Below, piece after piece: positions 1-10,230 of a stretch of 64,000 nucleotides of DNA (positions within the stretch are counted from its first letter, which is position 1; every line of letters starts with the position of its first letter). The position numbers and the translations under genes are program-made. Source of the DNA: Semisulcospira habei (Eukaryota; Mollusca; Gastropoda; Semisulcospiridae); contig BTPG01000007.1 in NCBI GenBank assembly GCA_036245525.1, forward strand, positions 121,744,172-121,808,171, given 5' to 3'. Below the pieces are notes generated by a model, which made no database searches, had not been told where the DNA came from, and saw only the letters and a list, made by a program, of their open reading frames with translations.

Positions 1-651
1 ATTAACCGGGACACTACTGGCTGCACTCTTTACCTGGCGGGGATGTATTGCAGGTCCGCGCGCTTGCTGACAGGTTGTTCCTCGCTGGTTGTGCCGTTGT
101 CTTGCGAAAGTTCACCTTACCAGGACAGGGTCCCTCAGGCCCACACCCGCGTGCCTTCGGTTTTTGGCATGTTGCAGGGGCCTTTGGATGACCTGCACAC
201 AGCACGGACGTTACAGTGACCGTCGGACTCGTACAAGGTCTGTCTACCATGTGCCTCCGAACCTTGGTGTGACGTCTGCGCCACATGACCTGGACGGCGC
301 TGGTCTCACCTTGGAGCTTCTATCGGCGAGAGCGCCCGACGCCTATGACTGGTTCCAGACCTGCTGAGATACCGGCGGCTATCCCCGGTACTCCGACCAC
401 TCGAGTTCCGACGAGTGGACTGTGAGATCACCATGCCGGACGCGTCAGTATAGTGTGCAGGAGGACGTGCTCTTGGACAAAGCCTTCTGACGGACAACCG
501 GCCTCCCTACAGAGCACGCTGGTCCCAACTTGTGTTTTCCGGCGCGAACGCCCGACACCGGTGACTGTTCCAGACCTGAGGACGTACCAGCTGTTCCGGT
601 TCTCCAGCCTCTCAAGTTCCGACGGCCCTAGCATCGGGGGATCGACACGTC

Positions 652-930
652 GGACACAGCTTGGTAGTGTGCGGAGTCGGGAGCTCGAGGCGTTGATTCC
701 CAGGAGGGAACACGCTTGGACCAAGCCTTATGCCAGGCAGAGAACCCTTCTCGCTACAGAGTTCGGTTCGGAGAGACGTGCTTCGTGCCGTCCATGGTCA
801 ACCGATCCCCACTCGTCTCCTAGGAAGGCCTTGGATCCTCCTCGGCCGCTGCGAACCCGCCTCGCCACAGAGTCCGGCTCGCGGAGACAATCTCACACGC
901 ACACCACGTCTCGATACGTTCGGGATCTGC
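652..930 (+). repeat. Internal direct repeat of DIRS copy 1, first unit
   Basis: The segment starting GGACACAGC...GGTAGTGTGCGGAGTCGG is repeated at 3589-3870 with a few substitutions. Both units continue through the same CCAGGCAGAGAACCC and CACACCACGTC words. It looks like a duplication inside the element rather than a gene. Confidence 0.8.
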
Positions 931-1108
931 TCTTCGATCGAACTCGGGCCGGCTGCTAGTGGTTGCAGGGTACTGTTGGTGGCCAGCCAGCAGGGCGGAG
1001 GTGCCTGTCTCCGTTCCTTACCGCCCGAGTCCTTGACGATCTTGTGGAGGGATTGCTACGCGGACCGCTCCAGTTATTGCGCGGAGAGGGGTTCTCGACG
1101 CGGACGTT

Positions 1109-1498
1109 GCCCCACCCGGGTCTGCCCTGGGGGACTTGGGTGGGGTTAGGTATTTTTTAGTTCCCAGGGTCACCCTGGTCAGCCCCACAGGGTGGGTTTT
1201 TCTCTCTATTCTGGGGCATGTGTTTCTGTCTACCCTTTGTCCATTCACCTGTATTTGCCTTTTTAAAACTCTCCCTACTGTCTGCACTGCCTGTAGCTCT
1301 TGATATTGGATGTGTGTTGCTAAATGGTCTTAGCTTTATTTAGGCCCCATGTGTTAAGTTTATTTAATGTATTTGACCGGCTGGCGACATACATTCAATG
1401 TTCTGTTTAGTTGTTTTTTTTTCACAAGCAGTGCAGGCACGTCCTGAGAAAGCCTTCTTGCTGTCGGGACGTTAAGCAATGTACAATCAATCAATCAA
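1109..1498 (+). repeat. SINE-like retroposon (family A) with target-site duplication
   Basis: About 390 bp running from CCCACCCGGGTCTGCC to a (ATCA)n tail after GTACAATCAATC. It is flanked by perfect 14-bp repeats TCGACGCGGACGTT (1095-1108 and 1499-1512), the mark of target-primed retroposition. Other copies in the window are at 14058-14440, 19922-20277, 29225-29465 (truncated), 29598-29976 and, on the - strand, 53494-53882. It has no evident coding capacity and no clear tRNA head, so it could also be the 3' tail of a LINE. It inserted into the DIRS element after that had become resident. Confidence 0.85.
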
Positions 1499-1510
1499 TC
1501 GACGCGGACG

Positions 1511-1981
1511 TTATAGGAGGGTACGCACCTGGACATAGCCTGCGGTCAGGCGGAGACCCACCTCGATACAGAGCCCGGTTCGCAGAGTCACGCTGTCCCG
1601 CCAGATCCCGAAGGTAGAAACGAGCGAAGGTAGATTCTGCTCGCCAGCCCACCGCTGCCACGATGTCCTTGACAGCGCAGTTCCGGTCGATGCGACGCTC
1701 GTGGCCATGGCGCGTACTTCGTGTGCGCGGATCTTCAGTCTCTGCGCTACTCGTGGGGAGAGATCCATGTATGCAGTTCGTATTACCCAGCGCAGCCAGG
1801 AGGAGATCGTCTGGGCTGTGATATCAGTCTTGCCCTGTCGTATGGGCAGGGAGAGGCGGCACGACTGGAAATCCACTTCACTCAGGATCGGATCTCCGCT
1901 CTTGCTCTCCTGCACGCGAGGAGGGACCACTCTGCACCTTTGGATGCCCGTCCATCTACGAATCTCCCTCGTTGGAGTCAA
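1511..1981 (-). pseudogene. DIRS tyrosine recombinase, C-terminal fragment, inverted
   Basis: On the - strand the 156-codon open frame carries the word DITAQTISSWLRWVIRTAY followed by KIRAHEVRAMATSVA. This is the C-terminal catalytic region of a DIRS-type tyrosine recombinase, with the H-x-x-R of HEVR. The same region occurs on the + strand in copy 2 near 9475-9600. Beyond TSWQRW the similarity to the family decays and the catalytic Tyr region is not kept. The orientation is opposite to the rest of the element, so it is a rearranged remnant. Confidence 0.7.
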
Positions 1982-3588
1982 CCTTCCGACACTCTAGGTC
2001 TACACTCCGCTATCTCTCCGCTGCGGGCGTGCTTAGGAGTTGCCGTTCTTCACGTCGCTCCAGGGATTCTCTCCTGCCTCGCTCGTCGATCCCTTTCGCG
2101 CCCGGCTGCCGTTCGTCCCTTTCCTCTCCACCTCACTCAGCCCTTCCCCTTCTTCGTGCTCCGGCCTGGCTGCAGTTGCTCCTCTTCTGGACACCCGACC
2201 CCCTCCGGTGGTTCTCGGGGAGGATGCTGTCGTTACTTCGCCTTGCTCGGACCTGTTTACCTCCTTGAGGTTACAGTACACGGTTCGACCCAGTTGTGCA
2301 CTAAATACTCCTTGGAGATCTGACGACTCACTAACTGGTGGCCTTACGCGTGAGTTGCAATTACTTAGTTAGTGGAAGTACTCTGACTTCGCACGGGTGG
2401 TAAACGGGTCTGCGAGCGCTTCGGCTTCTGTCTCCCCTGGTGCCCTCTCGGATACAGCTCGGAGCGGGCAGCGGCTTCCGGACTTCGTGCTAGGCGCTTC
2501 GACTACCCTGCGCTTCTTCTCTCGGTTCGCGGATCTTCTTCACCCCCATGGAGTTGCCGGCTGTTGGCTTCCCTCGGTAGGACCGGTGCTCGGGAGGTCA
2601 CAGGAGTTTGCCTCCCCTTCCGGCGGTGGATCCGCTCTTGACTCTCCTTGGGACTAGACGACCTCTCTCGTCCGTACCTCCCTTCGTGTCGTGAGATTGA
2701 AGAGCTCCTTACCCTATCCTTCGTTCTCCAGGTCGTCGACTCCTGGCGCCGAGTGGGTCGGCGTGATGCGGACGGACCCTCTGTGCTGACAACTCGACCG
2801 AGCCAGTTCTTGGGGAGTTCCTGGACTTCGCTACGGGAGCAGACCGGAGGAGGCTTCTAGAAGCTTCGCTTCCGCTGTGGGACTATGGCGCAGCTCCGTC
2901 TCCCTGGGGTCTAACCAACTCGACATCCCCCCTGGGCACCCAGGAGTGCACTGAGTTCCGAACACGTGGTACTGCTGCGGCTGTGCTCGCGGTTGGACGG
3001 CCCAGCCACTACTCGGACGTCGGATCTACTCTCCTTCGGTCTTCTCTAAGCCCGGCTGCCTCTGCTACGCCTCCTACTACCGTGGTTTTTCTCCTACTCC
3101 AGCCTGGCCTTCGGACCTCGCGGTCAAGAGCGTGAACGGCTTGGATCTGACGCAGACTAGTAGGTCACCTTCTCGGGGGAGGGCTGAGCCAACCTGTTTA
3201 CCCGATGGATCCAGTTGCTACACGCAGTTTGCACCAGGATGCCTTCGGAGGACCGGCGCACTGGCGAGATGGCTTCGCGGACCTGTTCGCCACTAGGTGG
3301 GTTCACTGGCGTGCCCTGTGTTTTGAGGATTCGCCCTGCCTTTGTGGATTCGCCCTCCTGGACGAGACATCGACGCTTTGGCCTAGCCTGGGACGGTTGC
3401 TCCGCTCTTCCTGGTCGTCACCCCGTTACTGGGTTCCGGTCCTGTACCTCTTCCACTTCTCCTCGCCGCGGACCCCCGCTACTGCTTCCCGCTTCTGCAA
3501 GGTGCTCCTGCAGCCGCGACGCTTGCTGTTTCGCTTTGATGGGGCCCCTACTCCTTCGCCTTCGTGGGTGGCGGCAGGCCCTCAGCGT
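1982..3588. other. Non-coding remainder of DIRS copy 1
   Basis: This pyrimidine-rich, GC-rich stretch has many short open frames on both strands. None shows a recognisable domain or codon pattern. I read it as decayed internal sequence of DIRS copy 1. Confidence 0.5.
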
Positions 3589-3870
3589 TGGACACAGCAA
3601 GGTAGTGTGCGGAGTCGGGAGTTCGAGGCGCTGGTTCCCAGGAGGGAACGCGCTTGGACCAAGCCTTATACCAGGCAGAGAACCCATCTCGCTACAGAGC
3701 TCGGTTCGGAGAGGCGTGCTTCGCGCCTCCATGGTCAACCGGTCCCCACTCGTCTCCTAGGAAGGCTTTGGATCCTCCTCGGCCGCTGCGAACCCGCCTC
3801 GCCACAGAGTCCGGCTCACGGAGACATTCTCACACGCACACCACGTCACGACACGTTTCGGGATCCTCTC
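3589..3870 (+). repeat. Internal direct repeat of DIRS copy 1, second unit
   Basis: Second unit of the block at 652-930. The two units are about 2.9 kb apart and differ by scattered point changes, so the duplication is not recent. Confidence 0.8.
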
Positions 3871-4329
3871 TTCGCTCGAAGTCGGACCACCACCCTCGCT
3901 CTCCCTCGCGAGCGTAACAAGGATCGAGCTTCTCCTCGTCATTAGGAACGGCAGCACTGAAGCTACAAGTCAGACGATCTTCCTGACTACGCTCAGTCAT
4001 GCGATCCGATTCCAGGATCCCTCCCTCAGCGAGCTTAGAGGCTAATTACGTCCTATCAGCTACGTACAGGGCCACGAACGTCATGGTCGTCAGGAACTGT
4101 GCTGTCTTCCACATCGTGGCTGCTGTAGGGCTGGCGGGCATGTTCTCTCGCCCACAGAGTTTCCCAGCCCAGCGAGGCTACTCGCTCTGGTGGGGGAGCT
4201 GCTCCGGGGCTCCTCTTCCTCCTGGCGCTTCAGCGCCGTAGGTTACACCTCCCCAGGGTCGTTGGGGAGGACGGCCCTTGGGGCCCCAAGGTGTGCTAGT
4301 GCGCGGCACCCTCCTCCTATTCGTGATTC

Positions 4330-4690
4330 TCCCATAAGGTCATGTCATCGGTAATGTTTTTGATGAAACAAATGCATTTTTCTTTAAAAGGTATTTTTAA
4401 GAAAAATACTTACCGATGACATGACTCGGACGACCCTCCCACCGGCCCCGCTTGCCGCTGGTAAGCTAAGTATCCTGACTGAGGAATTATGGGTACTCGG
4501 TTCCGGATGGGGAGTATCGGGAGACAACTCTTGGCCCCCTCGGGGTTCCCCGAGTGCCTCCCGGGTTGTGTGTTAACACGAGTTCTTAGGCTAGAATTGA
4601 GTAAGTAGTAGACACTCCCATAAGGTCATGTCATCGGTAAGTATTTTTCGAAAAAATACCTTTTTAAAGAAAAATGCATTTCTCTTTCGT
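4330..4690 (+). repeat. Right terminal structure of DIRS copy 1 (internal complementary region plus end repeat)
   Basis: CATGTCATCGGTAATG near 4336 and ACTTACCGATGACATG near 4430 form a short foldback. The inner segment ending ACTTACCGATGACATGAC is then the reverse complement of the segment beginning GTCATGTCATCGGTAAGT near 4626, about 190 bp further on. The same arrangement appears at 9862-10230. An internal complementary region next to the right inverted terminal repeat is characteristic of DIRS1-group elements, which use it in a circular-intermediate replication scheme. Confidence 0.75.
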
Positions 4691-4723
4691 ACGTCGTATA
4701 TTCTGACACCCGACACCCATTAA

Positions 4724-5063
4724 CGGGTGGCTAGCGCCAGTTCAGCGACACTACGTTTCGCTTCTACTTTGTTGTACCATTGCGTGCCTGACGCTCATCT
4801 TAGCTTGGCGGGTCCCCTCTTGCCCTCGCAGTTAACGTGGCTAACGCCAGTTGTTCAGCAGCACTACGTTTTGCTTGTACTTTGTTGTACCATTGCGCGC
4901 CCGACACTCGTCTTAGCTTGGCGGGGCCCCTCGTGCCCTCGCCGTTTACGGGTGGTTAGCGTCACTTTTGGTCAGCGGCGCTTCGTTTTCGTTTGTACTT
5001 TGTTGTACCATTGTGCGCCCGACGCTTGTCTTAGCTTGGTGTGGCCCCTTGTGCCCTCGCCTT
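4724..5063 (+). repeat. Three tandem units of about 112 bp in the DIRS leader
   Basis: Each unit contains TACTTTGTTGTACCATTG followed by CTTAGCTTGG and a ...TGCCCTCGC end. Units begin near 4724, 4837 and 4948. They precede ORF1, so they lie in the leader. Copy 1 does not show this array because its 5' end is outside the window. Confidence 0.8.
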
Positions 5064-5599
5064 TTTTAGCGTGTTGTGTCGGACATGTATTGCAGTTGAT
5101 TCGACCAGAGGCACCTTTGTCGCTTGTATTATGCTCTAAGGTGCCCACGCTCGGTCGCCTAGCATGCCTGATATGTGTTGCAGCTCCCAGGTGCTTACAT
5201 GCTCCCTGTGTGGCGACTTCTAGTGGCCGATGGATGACCATACGGTCTTCCTCCCCTGTGCTGGCTGCTCCTCGGACCACCTCTGTGATGTCTACTCGTC
5301 CTGGCCCGAGCTACAGTGGTCTCACCTTTGAGTTTCTACCGGCGCGAGCGCCCTATGCCAGCTAGCGACCGACCGGCTCCTTGCCGCCCCCATCCGCTTC
5401 CGGAGAAGTGACTGCTCCTCCCCGACCCGGCCTTTTGGAATGGACGACATGTCGGACACACGCCAATGGTGCTTACCACAGGACTGCGTCCACTGCCAAG
5501 CCCGCTGACCCTTCCGAGGGGTCTAAATGCCGGCAGAGTGCCCGCCTCATTAAGCCCGGCCTTTAGCATCGCACCCTGCGCCGTGCCTTAGTAACTGGC

Positions 5600-7015
5600 A
5601 GTCCTCGTATGTCTCTCCTCGAAAAGCCTGCTGACTCCTCTGAGGGGTCTAAATGCCAGCAGAGCGCCCGCCTCATTGAGCCCGGCCAGCAGAGACTCGC
5701 GCCCCGGCATTCAAAGTCCAGCCATGGACCCGACGCCTCCCGTTCCACCACCAGCTCCAGACACTCTCGCTCGTCAGAGCGCTGTCGGAAGGACAGGACC
5801 ACACATCATGATTGCGACTGCAGTCTCTGACCCTCCTCGTCATCGCGCGCCGCTTCATCGCGCGCTCCCTCCTGATCTGTTCCCTCGCCCCGACGCTCTC
5901 GACGCCGTTCATCTTCTCCCCAGAGGCGCCCCGCCAGGAGTTTGCCTGGGAGGGATCGTCGTCCCCGCTCCCGGCATCGCTGTCGTTCCCCCTGTGACAG
6001 ACGCCCGTGCGCACCAGCCCCCCGTCGCCTCGCCGCGCCTCGCTGTGTTCGTCGCCCCCTCGCCGTCGACACGTCTTGTCCTTGGAGAGCCGTGGGCCAC
6101 GGGATAGCCGTTTTACGTCTCGTCGGGCCCCTGCTGCTGAGGTCTCCTCCCACGCGCCCTTTCTCCCCATGGACGACGAGGCTCTGAGTCTACTCCCCGA
6201 GGACTTCATCTCGGCCCTGTGCGACGTTGACAGCCGCTCGCCCTCGCCCCCGCTCCTGCGACGACCCAGACTCCCCTAGGCTTCCGTCGGCTTCTCGTGC
6301 GGAGACGCTGCTGGCCCTCGATGAGGCCTCTCGGATCATCGCCGCGACCCTTCCTGCAGACGCCTGCCCCGCTTCCCGCCCCCTCGAGAGGAAAGGTCGT
6401 TGCTTTTGTCAACGCGGGCCATCAAGTGAAGAAGTTCAAGTCCCTCCCCCAGCCGCCCAGCTTCAAAGACCTGCGAGATGCCTTCTCCGCCCTCCTCCAG
6501 CAAGCCGCCGGTTGCGTTGCCGATTTCTTCTCGGACCATAGGTGGCCAGCCGGACTCCGCGACTGGTAAGCAGGCCATTCCTAGTCGTTCTCCGCCACTC
6601 TCCCTCCGGTGGATCATCCGGCCTTGGCGCAAGTGGGCGGCCCCACTCAGCTCAGACGTTCTTTCCCCTGAGGGTTGGATAGGACAGCTACCCTCGTCCG
6701 TAACACCTTGGCTTGTTTGGGGTTCCTGGAGCTCCTGACCCAAGCCTTCGTTCGCCGCATTGAGGACGCCTGGCATCCATCGATCACACCCCTTCTGGGA
6801 GACCTACTCGCTCTCGCGGGAAGTGGCCAACCGGGCGACATACCATTCTTCGGTCAACGCCATGGCAGCCGCTGTCCATAGTCACTTGATGCGTCGGGAT
6901 TCCTTGCTTCTAGCCTGCCGTGGGATGCCTCCTGATCTGCGTACTCAGCTGCGTCGGGCCCCCATTGGAGGTACTCTGCTCTTCAGCGACTCGTGGCATT
7001 ATCGGTGAAGGACAT
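5600..7015 (+). pseudogene. DIRS ORF1 (gag-like) remnant
   Basis: Pieces of a gag-like ORF are scattered over all three forward frames. There is a basic, serine-rich stretch near 5700-5810 (SRHSRSSERCRKDR), an acidic piece MDDEALSLLPEDFISALC near 6170, FKDLRDAFSALLQQAAG near 6460, and LRTQLRRAPIGG near 6940. The pieces follow each other in the order expected of one protein, but frameshifts and stops separate them. The assignment rests on its position before the RT and on the basic and helical composition, because gag proteins of DIRS elements are poorly conserved. Confidence 0.55.
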
Positions 7016-7125
7016 CAGATCCGACCACTGGCACCGCAACGCTGCCACCCACCCCGCGCTTTCCAGCTGCTTCCCGACGACCCCTGGATACGCTCCACCA
7101 TTGCCGATGGCCTCCGGTTTGTCCT

Positions 7126-8750
7126 TTGCTCGCTGCCGCTGCTACGACGCTCCCCCCTTGGACTGAGATTCCGAGCGTCCAGCTCAAGGCCTCCGCCCTG
7201 CGCGGAGAGGTCACTTCCCTTCTGCAGAAGGCCGCCACAGAGGTAGTGCGGCACCCCAACTCTCCGGCCTTCTACAGCCGCCTCTTTGTTGTGCCTAAGC
7301 CAGGCAGGAAGTGGTGACACGTCATCGTTCTCTCGGCCCTGAACAAGCATATCTCGTCCCTGATCTTCACGCGGAGACCGCCAGGGCCCTGAGGGCCCCG
7401 TGCAGCCCGGAGACTTCGCGGTCAGTCTGGACTTGTCCGACACCTATTTCCACGTCCCGATGCACCAGGCCTCCAGGAGATACCTCCGTTTCGCGTTCAA
7501 CCGTGTGGTCTACCAGTTTCGGACCCTCCCGTTTTTGGTCTCGACCTCAGCCTTTGGGTGTTCACCCGCTTCATGGACGCCGTAGTGGCCAAGGCCCAAC
7601 GGTCGTCTTCCAGTCCGACGTCGAACTACTTAGACCACCTCCTCCTCCGCAACCAGTCGGAGGCCGACCTGACGGACAGGGACGCTCTGCTTCACCTGCT
7701 TTCGCGCTTGGGCTTCCTGATCAACTCGGGCAAGTCGGACCTCACTCCTCCACGCCGTTTTGTCCATCTTTGCATGGAATTTGCAACCGACCTCAACCGA
7801 GTACGTCTACCAGAGCTGCAGATACAGAGGATTGCCACCCTAGCCAGCCAGTTAGCCCAGGAGGATGCGGCCCCCGCCTGAGTCTGGCTTCAGCTTCTTG
7901 GCATCATGTATGCTGCTGCGGATCTTCTTCCCCTCGATCGTCTTCACTCCCGGCCGCTACAGCTGCACCTGCTCCTTTTGCGTCTGTCCTCCGGCGACAT
8001 AGCTGCCCGGGTGCCAGTGACTCGGATGCTGCATCTCCGTCTTTGGCGTTGGGCGGACACTTCTTGGCTCGCCTTGGGAGTCCCCCTGGCTTCTCCGCTC
8101 CCGCAGCTCTCCCTCTGTGTCAATGCAAGCAGTCTGGCAAGCCCTCATGGTGTGGGAAGCTCACCTGCATCTACCAGGAGCTTCTCATCCTCTCAGACAT
8201 GACGGTGGTGTTCTTTCAGAAACAGGGCGGTCCCCTGACCTGTGCATGCTCCTCTACCGTCTGATGCGCTGGTGCGAGGACCGCGGCATTTCTCTCCAAG
8301 CCCGACACATTCCAGGACACCTGATCATTTTGGCTGACAATCTCCTGGCGTGGCCAGTTTTGCGCACGGAATGGACGTTCTGCAGGGACATCTTTCGGAT
8401 GATCTGCGCTCATTGGGAGACCCCTATGATCTACCTATTTGCCACGAGGTGGAAATCACCAGCTTCCCCTCTTCGTTTCTCTGATCCCCTATCCCCTTGC
8501 CTGGGCGGTCGATGCGCTCTCCATTCCCTGGGACGGTCTCATCGCGTACGCTTACCCCCCCGACGGTTCTCGTCCCCAAAGTGCTCCTCAAGCTTCGAGG
8601 ATGCAATTCGGTCGTCTTGTTGGTCGCCTCGTTCTCCTGGAACCGCTCTTGGACCACCGACCTCCTCGGCCTCGCCACGGGTCCCCCCTGCTGCTGCCTA
8701 TGCCGAGCACCATGCTCAAGCCAGCCGCTGTTCCACCTGTGCCCCTCCTT
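7126..8750 (+). pseudogene. DIRS reverse transcriptase / RNase H remnant
   Basis: The reverse transcriptase starts with LRGEVTSLLQKAATEVV and FYSRLFVVPKPGRKW (7200-7315). After a frameshift it continues with GDFAVSLDLSDTYFHVPMH (about 7410-7465), which is the conserved LDLSDAY-type motif of DIRS RTs, and RRYLRFAFN. The expected YxDD box reads YLDH near 7629, so a catalytic aspartate is lost. RNase H words follow: DMTVVFFQKQGG near 8200 and ARHIPGHLIILADNLLAWP near 8300. The DIRS-typical LFATRW stretch is near 8440. At least four frameshifts break the frame, so no functional protein can be made. Confidence 0.85.
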
Positions 8751-8760
8751 CACACTTGGA

Positions 8761-9756
8761 GATTGTGTGGCAAGAGCAGTGGAGGCGATCGCTACTGCCC
8801 GCAGACTCTCGACCAGAGGTGTCTATGAGGGAAAATGGCGAGTCCTGTGCTCCTGGTGCGACGACCAGCGTCTCGCCCCCACCGAACTGACGAATCCCCA
8901 GCTCGCGGACTTCTTCCTCTGGCTCTTCGGAGACCAAAGCTTGGCCCCTATCACCATCAAAGGGTACCTGTCCATGTTTGCCGACACCTACCGGAACCTT
9001 GGCTGCCCGGACCCCGGCAACTGCAAAGACCTCGCCGGCCTTATGACTCACTTCGGCCTGCAGTGTCCAGTCCCCCGCTCGCTCATTCCTCGCTGGGACC
9101 TACCCTGGGTACTGACGTGGCTTAACTCTGCCAGATTCGAACCGCTGCCTTTGGCCCGCTTCGCGGATGTGACTCGTAAGACATGCCACCGCGGCCCGAG
9201 TTAGCGAGCTACACGCGTTGTCGGCGCGCCCTGCCTGCCTGCAGTTCATAACGGATGGTTCCATGCAGCTCCTCCCGGACCCTGCCTTCCTTGCCAAGAC
9301 TAGGTCTCCTCTGACCGCGCCACAGGTGATTCGGCCACTGAGAAAGATGGACTTTCCCCGGGAGACCAGGCAACAAGATCCTGTGCACGCCCTTCACGTT
9401 ACCTACGCCGACCCAAAGCTGTTCGGAGAGGACGCTCAGGCCTCTTCTACCATTGAACCCAGGCAGAACTGACATGACAGCCCAGATGATATCTTCCAGG
9501 CTACACTGGGTCATACGCTCCGCCTACCAGGACCTCTCCCCACAGGGAGCTTAAGTTACGCGCACACGAGGTACGAGCCATGGCCACGAGTATCGCGTTC
9601 GACCGGAACTGCGCTGTCAAAGACATGGTGGCGGCCGTGGATTCGACCTTCACCCACTTCTACCTCAGGGATCTGGCAGGCCAGCGAGACAACCTCGCAC
9701 TGGTGGGGGACATCTTTGCGGCGCAACACTCCCTCCCGGTGCCACAGGCGCTGTAG
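8761..9756 (+). pseudogene. DIRS tyrosine recombinase remnant
   Basis: The N-terminal core-binding half is open from about 8761 to 9180 (CVARAVEAIATARR, RLAPTELTNPQLADFFLWL, ITIKGYLSMF). After frameshifts the C-terminal half shows LKLRAHEVRAMATSIAFDRN near 9550 and the catalytic tyrosine context FTHFYLRDL near 9655. It ends at a stop at 9754-9756. Tyrosine recombinases cut and rejoin DNA through that Tyr, with Arg/His-x-x-Arg residues. The HEVR box and Tyr are still readable, but they are in a different frame from the N-terminal half. DIRS elements use this enzyme in place of an integrase. Confidence 0.85.
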
Positions 9757-9861
9757 GTACCCACTTGGCTAAAATTGCCGGGAGTTTGCAACAGGGAGGT
9801 CGGCTCTGATTTATCCCTTTCGGGGGAGTGTTTTGAACGCGGCACCCACCTTATCGCAATT

Positions 9862-10230
9862 CTTCCTACTAGTCATGTCATCGGTAATGTTTTTGAGGAA
9901 ACAAATTAATTTTTCTCTAAATTATATTTTTTCGAAAATTACTTACCGATGACATGACTCGGAGGACCCTCCCACCTGGCCCCGCTTGCCACTGGCGAGC
10001 GAAGTATTCCAACTGGTTGCTCTACCATGTGACCCAGAACCGGTAGGGCAGGGACAGGAGACAACTCTCGGCCCCTCTGGGGGTTTCACAAGTGTCTCCC
10101 GGGTTGTGTTGTAACACAGTTTCTTAGGCTAAAATTGAGCAAGTAGTAGACGCTTCCTATTAGTCATGACATCGGTAAGTATTTTTCTAAAAAAAATATA
10201 TTTTAGAGAAAAATTAATTTTTGAGGTGAT
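9862..10230 (+). repeat. Right terminal structure of DIRS copy 2
   Basis: It has the same plan as 4330-4690: a foldback GTCATGTCATCGGTAATG...TTACCGATGACATGAC, about 190 bp of spacer, then GTCATGACATCGGTAAGT with A/T-rich sequence complementary to the inner arm. The spacer words (GGAGACAACTC, TCTCCCGGGTTGTGT, AAATTGAGCAAGTAGTAGAC) match copy 1 closely. Confidence 0.75.

Larger units (their letters stand above)
1..4690 (+). mobile_element. DIRS-like retrotransposon, copy 1, 5' part outside window, rearranged
   Basis: This GC-rich, low-coding stretch is a decayed copy of the same DIRS-like element that follows it. Bases 1-400 resemble 5070-5370 of copy 2, for instance in the words around the TCTCACCTT...GAGCGCCC region. 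Its right end (4330-4690) has the same terminal architecture as the right end of copy 2 (9862-10230). No reverse transcriptase survives. A piece of the tyrosine recombinase lies in reverse orientation at 1511-1981, and a block of about 280 bp occurs twice (652-930 and 3589-3870), so the copy has been shuffled. A SINE is inserted at 1109-1498. DIRS elements integrate with a tyrosine recombinase and leave no target duplication, which fits the lack of an obvious one here. The left boundary lies outside the window. Confidence 0.65.
4691..10230 (+). mobile_element. DIRS-like retrotransposon, copy 2, nearly full length but inactive
   Basis: The element runs from the terminal structure of copy 1 to its own terminal structure at 9862-10230, about 5.5 kb. 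In order it holds a 3x tandem repeat leader (4724-5063), a gag-like ORF1 region (about 5600-7015), reverse transcriptase/RNase H (7126-8750) and a tyrosine recombinase (8761-9756). The order RT-RH-YR without LTRs or an integrase identifies the DIRS group. All three reading frames are broken by frameshifts and stops. Similar words in copy 1 show that the two copies stand head to tail. A Dam-like methylase domain, present in some DIRS elements, was not recognised. Confidence 0.85.

Noticed and set aside
4691..10230. An LTR retrotransposon or endogenous retrovirus
   Set aside because: No LTRs or DDE integrase; the tyrosine recombinase and complementary end structure identify a DIRS-type element.
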